Shown one piece after another: positions 31,483 through 43,294 of a stretch of DNA of 64,000 nucleotides. The notes below the pieces were generated by a model, which was not told the origin of the DNA, did not search any database, and worked only from the letters and a program-made list of their open reading frames with translations. The position numbers were made by a program, and so were the translations under genes. Origin of the DNA: Xenoacremonium recifei (Eukaryota; Ascomycota; Sordariomycetes; Hypocreales; Nectriaceae); the NCBI GenBank assembly GCA_012184525.1, contig WOFQ01000031.1:62001-126000 (forward strand), written 5' to 3'. How positions within the stretch are numbered: position 1 is the stretch's first letter; each line of letters begins with the position of its first letter.

Positions 31483-32999
31483 ATGCCTTCCGTCACTCTC
31501 TCTTCGGTTGTGGTTGAGCCCTCCGCTCAAGTTTCAAAGACGGCTTTCACTTCAACAACAGCGGTCCACGCCGAGAACGACAAAGAAGAAGAGCCATACT
31601 TGAACAGCTCAGCATATATCAGTAATGATTCCCAATACAGCCTTGAAGGAATGAACACCCATCCCGTGGTTATGGCACGTGGTAAAGGCGAGTTTCTTTG
31701 GGATATCACTGGCAAGCGATATATCGATTTCAACGGTGGCTTCTCGGCCTGTAACCAAGGCCATTGCCATCCCAAGATCGTCGATGCAATGATGAAGCAG
31801 TGCCAACTTCTGACTCTGCCGTCTCGCAGTGTTCATGTTCCTCAATACGGCCTTGTCTGTAAGAGGCTTTGCGAGCTGACCGGGTTCGACAAAGTGGCGG
31901 CCATGAATGGTGGTGCTGAAGCCGTTGATATGGCGTTTAAGATCGCACGTGCCTGGGCTTACAAGGCCAAGGGCGTTGAACAGGATAAAGCAATTATTCT
32001 CACAGCCGAGCATAATTACCATGGAAGATCGTTGAGTTTGCTATCTGCATCCACGGACGGGGGATATAGGAAGAGTATGTATAACCTTTGTCCGCGTTGA
32101 GAACTCCTCAATTCTCTGTTTAAAACAACATTAACCCTTTCCTTCATTTAGACTGTGGTCCTTGGATGCCGAATGTTGGCCCATACGCTGCAGGCGATGT
32201 TGTTCGCTTCGGAAATCTTGACGACCTCGAGAAGGCATTTGAGAAACATGGGAAGGAAATTGCTGCCTATGTTGTTGAACCTGTCCAAGGTCATGCTGGC
32301 TGTCTAGCCGCCCCCGAAGGATACCTAGCTGGCGTACGAGAACTTTGCACCAAGTATAACGTGTTATTTGTTGCCGATGAAATTCAGGCTGGGTTTGGTA
32401 GGACTGGGTATTTCATGTCTTATGAGTCTGCTGGCATTAAGCCTGACATGGCCATTGTCGGCAAGTCATTGTCTGGAGGCCTGTACCCAATCTCTGCGGT
32501 GTTGGGCACTAACGACGCAATGAGCGGCATTGAAGGAGGGCAGTAAGTTTGCTTCCAAAACCAAGATCGCCAACAGGTCACATTGAGGTGCTAACGAGGG
32601 ATTTCCAGATACGGCTCAACTTTCTCTGGCAACCCTCTAGCCAGTTCAGTGGCGCTCGCGGCCCTCGATGTCATCGTCAGTGAAAATCTTCCCGCTCGGG
32701 CCGCTGCACTTGGTGCAAAGTTTGAAGCCCGCCTCAACGCTATTGACTCTCCTTACTTTGATAAAATCACGGGAATGGGTTTGTTTAGAAGTTTTTATAT
32801 TCACGAAACACACCCGGAAGGCCGGGTGACGGGCAAGCGTCTTGGTTCCCTCTGCTTGAAGAGGGGACTCTTAGTTACCGTGGCGGGTCGGCGGTTACGA
32901 ATCTGTCCGGCCCTAGTAATTGACGAGAAGGTCATGATCGAAGGTGTTGGAATTCTGGAGCAGGCCTTGAAGGATTTGCCCAACATGGAGGAGATTTAA
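31483..32999 (+). CDS. Class III aminotransferase, ornithine aminotransferase-like
   Basis: Three exons (31483-32074, 32152-32542, 32609-32999) give 457 residues. The start ATG at 31483 opens a low-complexity Ser/Thr/Val leader of about 35 residues, then the fold begins at PYLNSSAYISNDSQYSLEG. PLP-enzyme motifs are DFNGGFSACNQGHCHP, MNGGAEAVDMAFKIAR, VADEIQAGFGRTG and VGKSLSGG, whose Lys (codon 32463-32465) should form the Schiff base, plus YGSTFSGNPLAS. These match ornithine:2-oxo-acid aminotransferases, which make glutamate semialdehyde from ornithine. The leader is unlike the short cytosolic N-terminus of housekeeping Oat and might affect targeting. Another omega-amino acid (for example GABA or a diamine) is a possible substrate, in keeping with the GABA permease nearby. 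Confidence 0.87.
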
Positions 33000-33558
33000 G
33001 ATTGTTAGGGGGTCAATGGACCAACAGTTAGCTTCAAGGTAAATGTGATCAACAATACCAAGACGCAGTCTTGGAACAGGATAGATCAATCTACCACCTG
33101 AATTCAATATGTGAAAAATAATTCTAGAAAAGTGTTACTCAGCTCATATGAAAATAAGATAGTTCTGTAATCTGCTCAACAAATAACATTGACCCCTAAT
33201 TATGACCATCCCGCTACCAAACGCAACCGCCATTATTGGGCGTTAAAACCCGCTCAATCCTCAGCGATGATGACTTATCATTTCGGACCTTGATCCTCCG
33301 TGTCGCTTTACCTTTTTAGAATATGACTCAAAGAACATGGGGCTAGCTACTAATGTGGGAGAAAAGCCCCGACACCGGTAGGCTATCCTGAAAAGATGTC
33401 GTTGGAAGTTTTACTCTTGAACGTAGCCGCTACTTATTGCTGCACATGGAAGTCTATCTTCTCCATCTTCGTGATTACACCCCTTATCGAATCACTCTCT
33501 TATTATTGCTCATTCATATCCTGTTAGCTCAATTAGCTTACCAACCAGAGTGGGCATA
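33000..33558. other. Intergenic region, nothing recognised
   Basis: These 559 bases lie between two same-strand genes. I see no open frame of interest, repeat or strong regulatory motif beyond ordinary promoter-like sequence for the downstream MFS gene. Confidence 0.5.
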
Positions 33559-35076
33559 ATGACAGAAAAGGCCCCTACCGCGCCATTGAATCTTGTGCGT
33601 CCGGCCGGGAAATCACCCGAGTTCTCACAGTCTACCACATCAGGTCTCCGGATCGAGGAGACAACATGTAATACTAGTGACCGAGACCATGCGGAAGATG
33701 TTGGTCAGCAAGATGTATTCAACAGATTTTCTCGCCGTCGCAAATTCATTATTGTCGTTGTTATTTCGTGGTGTGGCATGCTGTCACCTTTGTCCAGTAC
33801 GGCGGTCCTTTCAGCACTTCCTGAGGTCGCAAAATCTTATGATACAACTGGATCTATGATCGCGAATTCCAACGCTCTCTATTTGGTCTTTATGGGATTG
33901 GCTCCTGCATTTTGGGGTCCATTAAACCAAGTCTATGGCCGCCGCTGGGTGCGTCGACCTTCCATTGCTTGTGCATCTTGCCTCAATGCTGAATTCATCT
34001 AGACCAGCCTCGTTACGTCGACCTGTTACTTGGCTTGCTCTATAGGTACTGCCCTAAGTCCGAATGTTGCCTCGTTCTTTGCATTTAGACTTCTCACCGC
34101 CTTTACTGGTACGTCTTTTCTAGTCACTGCGCCGGCCGTTATCGGGGATATCTTTGAACCCCTCCATCGAGCCACAGCCATGAGCTGGTTTGCTCTTGGA
34201 ACCCAGGTTGGCCCTACAGTTGGGCCGCTGACGGGAGGTTTGATCGTAACTCATCAGTCCTGGAGAGTCATTTTCTGGCTTCAAACAGCATTGGCTGGGA
34301 TTGGGCTGCTTGGAACATTAATACTGTTGCCCGAGACTATGCTTCAACCAAAGATTCTCGGCTTGAAACACTTAGACTTCAGCTCCAGGATGTTGGCATT
34401 GTGGAAGATGGGGAACCCGTGGCGCATATTACGCTTGAGCATTGTTCCAAATATGACTCTACCAGCGTTAGCGAGCGGTTCCATTGTCTGGAACATGTAC
34501 AGCATGCTCACCCCTATCAGATATGTCTTGAACCCGCGGTTCTCGCTCACCTCTCCAACGGAGTCCGGGTTATTTTTCCTAGCTCCTGGAATGGGATACG
34601 TAGTTGGAAACCTTCTGGGCGGTTATTGGGCAGACTATACCGTGCAGAGATGGATTACCAAACGCAACGGACAAAGGATACCTGAAGATAGGCTGCGCTC
34701 ATGTATCCCATTTCTGGGGTTTCTACTACCGAGCTCCATGCTTGTTTACGGATGGTCCGTACAAAGTGGTGCTGGTGGAATTCCTCTCCCCGTTCTATCT
34801 ATGTTCCTTGGAGGCATTTCTCAGACATTTTCATACACAAGCCTAAACACATATTGCGTTGACGTTGCTCCTGAAAATAGTGCTGAAGCAATTGCTTGGA
34901 ACTTCACAGTTAGGTACATCTTCGGGGCCATAGGTTCGGTGGCATCCTTGCCTGCTATAGATAAAATTGGCGTTGGTGGTCTCAGCACTATATCAGCAGG
35001 ATTTCTCGCATTTGGAGGACTCTCAACTTGGATTGTTATCATGTTTGGGTTTCAGTGGCGGACAAAATCAATTTAG
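33559..35076 (+). CDS. MFS transporter, DHA1 (multidrug/H+ antiporter) family
   Basis: Two exons (33559-33948, 34003-35076) give 487 residues. The ATG at 33559 is the first real start; an upstream GTG in frame is not used. The N-terminal 60 residues are polar. Helix 1 begins KFIIVVVISWCGML and is followed by NALYLVFMGLAPAFWGPLNQVYGRRW, the classic MFS motif A of 12-spanner DHA1 drug/H+ antiporters. The splice restores RRWTSLVTSTCYLACSIGTALSPN. LGTQVGPTVGPLTGG is the motif C-type antiporter segment. This is a likely plasma-membrane exporter of a toxic compound or metabolite. It is the third MFS gene of the block, and the only one of the efflux type. Confidence 0.87.
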
Positions 35077-35266
35077 GGAGGATTGTAGAAACCCCGAATC
35101 AATATTGAATTATCAGACCAATTCTATACGAAGTCGAGTAAAAGGTCTGTAAGGAAAACCAAGAAAGAAAAGAGGATATCCTCCCGGAGAGGGGTTCATG
35201 TGCTATCTTAGCAAGATAAGCACAAAAAGAAAGCTAATCCTCGTAGCTCCTAGTTTGTCTGATGCT

Positions 35267-36559
35267 CTACATAGGATCTGAAATGGTAGAAATACTGACG
35301 GTGACGTTTTGAACTGTGCACCCCTGTAAGGAGGAACCGTTGCCACTCAAGGCATCCTCCAGAAACTTCATAGCTCGGGGAGCACCGTTTGCAGTCTCGG
35401 CTATGTGTCCTCCTACAGTATTTCGCTGGAAGAGAATACTAGCGCCCTCGCTGCAGTATTCTTGAACCAGAGCATCTGTGCTGGGAATCAAAGCAACTTT
35501 ATCCTCGATCGACATGTAGATGAAAGTCGGCACCTGAGGAACGCTACCCTGGCCTAGCTTGCTATGACTGTTCACCAAGTCGCGGACACCAGGAACATCC
35601 AAGGTGGACGTGTCATTGATGAAATAGAGTGACATATCCTGCCCATCGAAAACCACCGAATTCTCCGCCAAGTAGCTTGACTTGACTGAGAAGAACCCAG
35701 TGATGTTGTATGGTCCTTCGTCTTTCAGGTACTCGACGAGTGTGGTATTGACAGTTTCGTTCTGGGTGGCCACCCCTACGATGCCGGAGGGGATAAGGCC
35801 GGAAAAGGACGAGTTGTTGATGGATGTAATACTGAGGGCAAGATCAGCCGGGAGACCACCAAGTGCGGCTCCGCGGACATTCAACTCAGGGGCATATCTG
35901 GATTGTAGCTCTGTGGCCCATCCACTCGCAAGAGCACCGCCAGAATAACCCCAAAGTGCATATCGTACTTGGTGGGACTGCAGAATGTTTCGAGACGAAA
36001 GAGTGGCCCGAACAGCGTCGAGAACCGCGTGTCCTGCCTGAATGCCGTCGCCAAAAGATGCAAGAGGGCCTTCATAGTCCGGAACTGTAACAAAATAGCC
36101 CAATCCCAATAGTTGACTGATGAAATAGCCATCTGAAGGGATTCCGTAGGGGCTGGTTTCATCATAGATGGAGTACAATCCATAGCTCGGGCTCCAGTCA
36201 ACGTCGGGAGTATCATAAGCGACTTGGAACGAGACCAAACTCGAGAAATGAGCATCTGAGGTATAATTCGGAGTGAAAACAGTGGTTACAGCCCATGACG
36301 GGTTCCCATATGCGTTAGTTGAGCGATATAGAATGTTATGAGCTTCGGAACTGTTTCCCACGATAGATGTGAGATTTCCCGGGGCAACTCGTGCTGCCAG
36401 TACAGTGCCCGGCTTTGTCTTCTCCCACCCAAGTGGTGGTTTCATGTACCAAGGATCTTGGCTCGGCGGAATTGGGCCCTTATCTTGGATCCCGTGGTCC
36501 AATGCTTCGCTGAAATATGTGAAAATGATGGCAGCTATGATGACTCGTAGGGAAACCAT
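35267..36559 (-). CDS. Secreted lipase, LIP family (PF03583-type)
   Basis: A single exon of 430 residues from the ATG at 36559; the open frame continues 19 codons upstream, but MVSLRVIIAAIIFTYFSEA from this ATG is a typical signal peptide. The domain shows DPWYMKPPLGWEKTKPG, YRSTNAYGNPSWAVTTV and TVPDYEGPLASFGDG, as in fungal secretory lipases of the Candida Lip type. The nucleophile motif is GYSGG (Ser about residue 206). Asp in YMSIEDKVALIPS and His in VGGHIAE probably complete the triad. Many N-glycosylation sequons (NLT, NSS, NYT, NNS, NET, NIT) fit secretion. It hydrolyses triacylglycerol or other esters outside the cell. The downstream MFS gene is convergent. Confidence 0.9.
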   Translation of the reverse strand: MVSLRVIIAAIIFTYFSEALDHGIQDKGPIPPSQDPWYMKPPLGWEKTKPGTVLAARVAPGNLTSIVGNSSEAHNILYRSTNAYGNPSWAVTTVFTPNYTSDAHFSSLVSFQVAYDTPDVDWSPSYGLYSIYDETSPYGIPSDGYFISQLLGLGYFVTVPDYEGPLASFGDGIQAGHAVLDAVRATLSSRNILQSHQVRYALWGYSGGALASGWATELQSRYAPELNVRGAALGGLPADLALSITSINNSSFSGLIPSGIVGVATQNETVNTTLVEYLKDEGPYNITGFFSVKSSYLAENSVVFDGQDMSLYFINDTSTLDVPGVRDLVNSHSKLGQGSVPQVPTFIYMSIEDKVALIPSTDALVQEYCSEGASILFQRNTVGGHIAETANGAPRAMKFLEDALSGNGSSLQGCTVQNVTVSISTISDPM

Positions 36560-39052
36560 GTTGAGTATGTCCCAGCGGTTAGCTTGACTGATGGGCGGAT
36601 GTACTTGAGCCATCATGATAGACCTGGCCTTCTCATTATATACACCATCACGGAGTTCTCGGACTTCTTGGGGTTAAAGGGGCTGCGTACCAGTCGGCGT
36701 CTGCAATAACCAATACCGACTGCTTCCTGAACTCCGGTTCACATAAACGCCAGTCTCTAAGTCCGGAAAGGCTGAGACGCTCTTAATAGGGCTGAAAAGT
36801 TGAAGAACTCCCCTCCCCCTCCCCCCCAAAAAAATCCTTCTACCTGTTGAGTGTAGATTTCAGGCAGTTCTACAGTCCGATTGGAGGTTCAAATGCGGCA
36901 AGATCTCATATCTTCTAAACTAAAGACATGTGTCAATCTGTGTTCAGAAGTTGAATTTGGGTATGTTTGTTTCGTTTTTGAAGGCATGGCCTCTAATAGC
37001 AACTGGATGGTCACCATATTCACTCTATCATCGATGTGCCTCGGGATCTCGAAATCCCGAATCCCGAATCCCGTTTTCTTATGATGTTATTGATGCCGGT
37101 AATTTAATCCATATATACCAAAGACTAATGAACCTTGCTGTCGGGCTCGACTTCGTTTAGTTGGCCATGAGCAGCCTCGGTTTTGATACGGGTACTCTTG
37201 CCAGCTCGACCAATCCGAGCTGACATAAACATTAGCTTTAAGCTCCATCAATAGAGACGCGTAATCAATCAACAAGTAGGTTCGTGGGGCTAGCCGGAAA
37301 CTTGTACAGAGTAAATCCAGGTCAGTAAGGGCCCTGAATCCTTCCAGGTTACCAAAATCCAGAGTGGATGCTTGAGATAGCTTTGCAGGCATTTTTCAGT
37401 TTCAGCTCCGATCTGAGCCACAAAAAGAACAAATGAAGCTCGTATAAACCGGGTGAACGGCATATACTTACCACAATGGGTAAATGCCAAGATGTTTGAT
37501 CATTCACTCATGCATACCGTTTAAGTTCCATTCATCATAGCCAAGCCCAACAAAGGATTGCAAATTTACAATGTTAATAAAATAGGCCTAGTTGAATATA
37601 TTCCTTTCCTTCATAGTAGAATTTCTTCTAGATCGTAACACCAACCTTCTTCCACCAACGCTCATCCCAGTGAGAGTAGAAAGGTGACCCTGCCACAGTT
37701 GCGCCTTCCTACCCCTTCCATTACGTGTCTGTTCAGCTTTCCTATCAAGCAAGCAATTCGGGACGACTACTCAGATACTCCTGGATCTTTCCGTAAGTTA
37801 CTTGCATAGTGAAGACGGGATGGAAGACTGGTAATGTTATTCGGTACTTGGTGCGAGGGAAAAACATCCTCGAAGTTAGAGGAAATTACTCTAGGATGAG
37901 GGAGTCACTAGAGCGTCTGTCAGTCAATATGAAGACAGTATTGCTCGATAGCCATATCTTAGTAAGTAAGTTCCACGCCTCCTTTCTTTTTCTTCTTGGG
38001 TAATAAGTGACGGTTTCCCTTGTTGGACCGATTTCTTGAGAGATATCTGGATGAAACAGAATTGTCGAAAACTCAACAGTCGGGTTTCAATTAAAAAGCC
38101 TACAAGAACCTAGAGGTTCTTGATTGTTACGAATTCCAGCTCGCAGAAGAACGCATTGAGTGCAGCCCAAGGCAAAACATCCCGTCAATTTATTCACGAA
38201 ACACAATAACAAATCTTCCGACAGATATTCAAACCACTTGCAATTGATGGTTCGATGACTATTAACCTTGTCTCAATAAATTACTGCTTTTCTCAGCATA
38301 TTTGCATGAGCTCATATGCATTGGGATGGTTTCTCCAGCTTTGCCTTCCGAAATAGATCATTAGGTTAGGGGGATGTGACTCATAAGCTTGGAGTTTGGT
38401 TTATCTACCCCGCAGGGGTGCGAGTTAGAGACAAACGGTAATTGGCTGTTTAACGGCGATTCTTTAATATCTTGTTCTCGAATAGCTCTATGGGGAAAGA
38501 TGACTAGGTTGAATAGTTGGGTAGAGAATCGGGACCACCCATCCGTTTTTCGTAAGTACTCATCAGGTAGGTGGGTGAGCCGTGCGGAAAAGATCACGAG
38601 TGAATGGCAACTAGTAATTAATTTGCGAGATAATGCGTATAATGCATGGTGAAATATTCGTTCCTAATCGGCTATCGATCGTATTCGACGTATGCAAGAT
38701 TAAAATAGAAAATCCAGTTATGTGCGCAACCGGCGTATTCTGGTTTGCGGTTGTCCAAAAATGGTAGTCTTTTTTGCGAGGTGCGGCTCCTAAGTAAGAC
38801 GGGAACATTGTCCTTGCGACTTAGCCTATCAGTGTTGAGGCGGAGCAACTGGAGACATTCGACTTCGACATTAGGATTTAAAGGATTACGTCCTGCTATA
38901 ATGGGTGATAATCCCGGTAGGCCCGTCTGTGGCCCTCCGTGGGATATTTAATCGGCTGCTAGCCTTGGATCTTTTGTTTGCGTACGTGTCCCGACATTCA
39001 TCGACGACCACAGCATCGACTTTGCTAGACGGTCTGACGGTCAATTTTCATC
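36560..39052. other. 2.5-kb gene-poor region
   Basis: No open frame here has recognisable protein features. I see a poly-C/poly-A run at about 36809-36836, a short tandem of CCCGAAT units at about 37055-37075 and otherwise AT-moderate unique sequence. It could hold an unrecognised non-coding RNA or decayed elements, but nothing can be supported. It marks the right end of the dense metabolic block. Confidence 0.5.
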
Positions 39053-39951
39053 ATGGAATCTTCCCCGTATACGCTAAACAACGGGCCAAAGGGCCATGAG
39101 GAGAACCGCCTCGATGCGAATCATTGGAACTGCTTCAGACCTTTGATGAACGGTGAGCTTCTCCCGCCTCACATCAAGGCGCAACTCGAGGCTTCCGAAG
39201 ACCCCGCAGTGGCAGATGTTGCGACTGGTACAGGTGTATGGCTCAAAGATCTCGCCACTAAACTTCCCCCGTCGGCTCGACTTGATGGGTACGACTTCGA
39301 TACCTCTAAGTTCCATTCGCCAGAAAATCTCCCAGGGAATGTGAAGCTGCAGTTCGGGAATGCGTTGGAGCCGTTTCCAGACGCTGTTCGGGGGTCATAC
39401 GATGTAGTGCATGTCCGACTAGTCTTTTACGCTCTTCAGGCGGATCAGTGGGAGACTATGGCGGCGAATTTGAAGACGCTGCTGAAGCCGGGAGGATGGT
39501 TGTTCTGGGAGGAGCTGAGCTACTCGAGCTGGATATGTCTCCCAATGAGCCAGTCATTCTATGAGTGGATCGGGCCAGAGGTTCGATACGCAGCCAAGGT
39601 TGGCCGAGACGTCTCGTGAGTGAATCCCGGCTTGACATGGGACGATGTATCTTCTAATATCCTCCCAGAGCACCTGCGAAGTTGAAACAGCAAATCTCCA
39701 ACCAGGGATACACCAGTTGCGGGCAGCAGATCACGAGCTCATTCAGCTCGACTGAAGCGGTCAGAAGGGCAACTGGGGTAGGTGTTATTACGGCTGGCTA
39801 CCAATCTATGATGGGGATCATCAAGAAGGGAGGCTTTGAGAATATCCAGACGAAGGAAGAGGCCGAGAGGTTGAGGGACACAATGCTGGCAGATCTGGAT
39901 AATGGATATGAGATTGGGGGCGAGATGTGGTGGGTTTGGGGGCAGAATTGA
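39053..39951 (+). CDS. SAM-dependent methyltransferase (class I, UbiE/LaeA-like)
   Basis: Two exons (39053-39615, 39669-39951) give 281 residues. Motif I reads VADVATGTGVW, with a Thr where many members have Gly, followed by the acidic end of strand 2 at YDFDTSKF. SYDVVHVRLVFYAL and LLKPGGWLFWEE correspond to motifs II-III. The C-terminus (GYEIGGEMWWVWGQN) resembles fungal methyltransferases of secondary metabolism. There is no targeting signal, so it is likely cytosolic or nuclear. The substrate is unknown, and neighbours give no strong hint beyond the regulator gene about 760 bp downstream on the same strand. Confidence 0.8.
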
Positions 39952-40714
39952 AAGGAACGTGTGTGATATATCGAGCCAATGAACGTGAAGAAACGTCTAT
40001 CTTGAGCTGAGAACCCAAGTGAGAAGAATGGCAGGGGGGTTGAATGAGTAATAAGTGAACGTGAGATTGACAAGAGCATGGACAACCTCGGCATAGCGAG
40101 TGTGTCTCAGTGACCCGGCCCTGTAACCGTCAAGTCAGACCCCGCATTCTCCCCCGCCCTCCTCTCCGCACGTCTTGTTTGGTTATCACGAACGAGGATT
40201 CACGGTCGCCAACTATACTCACGGGCAAATCGAGGAAATGCAAATCAGAATGACAAATAGACGAACGATGACCCCAACCGGAACTGACTCGGGGGGCGCC
40301 ACGTGATGCGGGAGATGTTGGAGGGCGTTTCGGGTGGACCCGGGACCCCGCGCACAGCGCTTCCGGAACCAGTTCTTCCACTAACAATTAGCGGGGGTGG
40401 GCAGACTTCAGCGCCTGGGGGAAGGGTGCATCCGCCGTCGGGCAGTAGGACGCAGCGCCGAAAGCCCCCAAGCATCCCCCGCGGCAAGGCGCTGAGCCCG
40501 GCCGAGGCCCTGGAGCGAGGCGCTGGAATCACCTCACGCTCACCCGTTCCGTGGGGAGGCGCGCCCGGACTTGGTGTCCTATCAATGCCGATTTTTTACT
40601 CATCTTCCCGCCGCCACTTCGCTCTCCCAACAGCACCTTCACGACAGCTTCACCCTGCGCCGCGACAACGCCCTCGCGCCGCCCGCCCGGGACTGGACTA
40701 GACTGCGACTCGAC
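39952..40714. other. Intergenic region with sharp rise in GC
   Basis: The left third is ordinary. From about 40300 to 40714 the sequence becomes very GC-rich and is open in several frames without recognisable similarity. It is best read as promoter and long 5' leader of the regulator gene starting at 40715. Confidence 0.5.
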
Positions 40715-43294
40715 ATGAAGCCCGACCGCCTGCTGCCGAACTCGAACTCGCACTCGCCCATGCCCGGGGCCACGCCGAAGCCCGCCCGCCGCGGAGGAGC
40801 CACACGGGACGGGCGAGTCTCGCGGCCGTCGCCCAGCGGCGGCGGCAGTGCGCTATGCAAGACGTGCACGCCGTGCCGCCAGAAGAAAGTGCGCTGCGAC
40901 GGCGCGCGGCCGCAGTGCGTCGAGTGCACGACGAACAACCTGCCGTGCGTGTACCCTCACGATGCGCGCCGTGAACCGAGACCGAGCCGCGCGAGAGTCC
41001 ACCACTTGGAGGCCACTATCGCGAGCATGATGGACCACATGAAGGTGTCGGGCGTGCTGACGCCGGAGCTGCAGACGCGGTGGACGAGCGACCTGATGGA
41101 CGCGGGCGAGGACGGAGTGTACCATCACAACCACCATCATGACTATCCCCATGGCCTCAGCCGCCTGGCCTCGACGGCCGCCATCGCCAGCCCGCTCCCG
41201 ACGCCCACGGCCTCCACTGCGGCAAACCACGACATGGGCGCTAGCTTCCTGTCGTCGCCGCCGCGGAGCAGCGTTGGCCCGGCCGATGCCGACTCCAAGT
41301 CGCGGCTGCTCGAGGCCTACGGCGGCCTGCCCCCTTCCTCCGACAACGCCGTATCCAAGCAGCTCGCCGTGGTGCGGCCCATCAGCAACGACGGCAACGG
41401 TGACGGCACCGGCCTGTCCCCCAGCGAGGCCCGCGTGGCCGGCGTCTTCCACGAGAACGGCTTCGTCTCGGCCGTCCACGGCCTGGCCAGCATCATGAAC
41501 CCGACGTCGCGGGCCCAGCACAAGGAGAACATCGCCACCATGACCCGGAAGGGCGACGAGGCCATCTCCGCGTCCAAGGCTCGTCTGATCAGCAATGCCG
41601 CTCTGCAGCGCCAGCGGGAGGCACGCATGTTCCGCCGGCCGCAGGACCTCATGGATCTCGACGGCGTGCCCCCTGAGATGGCCCGCCACCTGCTGGATCT
41701 GCACTTCAACCGCCAGCATTACGCCTATCTCATCACATACCGCCCGGCCATTATGGACAGTCTCGCCAGCGGCGGCGGCCCCTTTGCCAATAAGCTGCTG
41801 CTCAACGCCATCTTCTACTCGACGTCGCTCTACAGTGACCGCATCGAGCTGCGCACCGACCCGGATGATCCCCAGACGGTGGGCAAGCGCTTCTACGATC
41901 GCTTCCGTGAGCTGCTTGTCGATGAGCTCGACAAGCCCAGCATCCCCTCGGCGCTGGCCCTGCTACTCACCAGCGTCTCACTCGTCTCTCAAGGACGGCC
42001 CAGTGCAGGCTGGAGTCTCTCAGGGACGGCGCACCGCATGATCATCGATCTGGGCTGCCACCTGATGCTCGGCCCCGACTACGAGAGCATCTCGGGCGTC
42101 AGCAACGAGCGGATGCTGCGGCGCGACCTGGAGCAGGAGATGCGGAAGCGCCTGTACTGGGGCGCCTTCACCACGGATGCCACCCAGGCGCTGTACCTGG
42201 GCCGCCCCTGTATGTTCGCTTCCGCACAAGCTCGCGTGCCGCTGCAACTGCTGGACACGTTTGAAGAGTTGGAAGAGTGGGAGCCCTACCATGACCCTGA
42301 ATCCCCGGCCCAGGCGCCCCCGCCCTATGCTCCGCAGCCGGCACACGCCGTCTCGACCTTTAGCAGTCTCGTGCGGCTGCTGCAGATCTCGACGCGCATC
42401 AACGACCTCTACGGGCTGCAGAACATGAAGGCCACGTCCGAGTACCTGGTCAACAAGAAGAACTCCATCGAGAAAGAGCTGGAGAAGTGGCAGGCCGCGC
42501 TCCCCTCGCACTTACGATTCAACCCCGACGATACCCTCACCATCACGCCTCCGCCTCACCAAATCACCCCACAGTGAGTGAACATGATGACTACCATCCT
42601 TTGAACCCCCCACAGATTTACTGACCCGGTCCCCAGCACGACCTTTCACGCACTCACCATCCTGCTTCAGCGGGCCTTCTTGGAGGAGGGCCACCTGCGC
42701 CGGCACACAGACGAGACCGACAAGCGCCGGGGCGAGGAGGCCTGCATCCAGAGCGCGCTGATGATCCAGAAGCTAGTCCGCCGATACCGGGAAAGCTTCA
42801 CGCTGCGCCGCGCGCCCTTCCTGCTCTCCTACGCCGTTTACTCAGCCGTCATTGTCATCCTACGCCAGGAGCGCCACGAGCGCGGCCAATTCATTGAGCC
42901 CATCTCCTTCTTCTGGAGTTGCCTCAGCGAGCTGCAAGTAGGCTGTAACTTTGGGCTTAAGAAACCCCTTGGCGTGCTGCAGGATATGGTGCGCGAGTTC
43001 CAGACCAGCATCAAGGAGGGCACCACGGCAGGACAGGAGCAGCCCCATCCGCCCGGCTTGGATGAGAGCTTCTTCTTCCCGCTGGCCATGACGCCGTCAG
43101 CACAGGTCATGACGCCTAACACGACCCGGTCCAACGCCAACTACATGCCATCCGAGTACATAGGTGTGATGGACCATTGGGACCCGGCCTTTGGCACGTC
43201 CCCAGGCCTCCTAGACTTCCTCAACGACCAGGAAAAGGACATCTCGCAAGATGCCCTTTACGGCCTTTTCGCGCCGTCGCAGCCTTTCCCGTGA
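40715..43294 (+). CDS. Zn2Cys6 transcription factor with fungal_trans domain, TF4
   Basis: Two exons (40715-42573, 42637-43294) give 838 residues. I chose the ATG at 40715 (MKPDRLLPNSN); the frame is open upstream but begins with a TTG. The cluster C-TP-C-RQKKVR-C-DGARPQ-C-VE-C-TTNNLP-C is canonical and is followed by RARVHHLEATIASMMDHMK, a coiled-coil dimer linker. The middle domain (residues about 310-560) has LNAIFYSTSLYSDR, LTSVSLVSQGRPSAGW and GTAHRMIIDLGCHLMLG, the fungal-specific transcription factor domain of nirA/XlnR-like length. Histidine-rich and Ala/Pro/Ser-rich linkers lie between. The gene is much richer in GC than those to its left. The regulon is unknown. Confidence 0.87.

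Noticed and set aside
1..39000. An itaconate-type biosynthetic cluster
   Set aside because: A tricarboxylate carrier, MFS genes and an aconitase paralogue are present, but no cis-aconitate decarboxylase (CadA), aconitate isomerase or trans-aconitate decarboxylase-like gene is seen.
36560..39052. Possible decayed gene in the 2.5-kb gap (frames at 37087-37490)
   Set aside because: The short minus-strand frames show no motif and cannot be joined into a plausible product.
40853..41719. Long antisense frame over the TF4 regulator gene
   Set aside because: High GC of the sense gene keeps the antisense frame open; its translation is Arg/His/Val-rich without features, while the sense frame has a Zn2Cys6 cluster.
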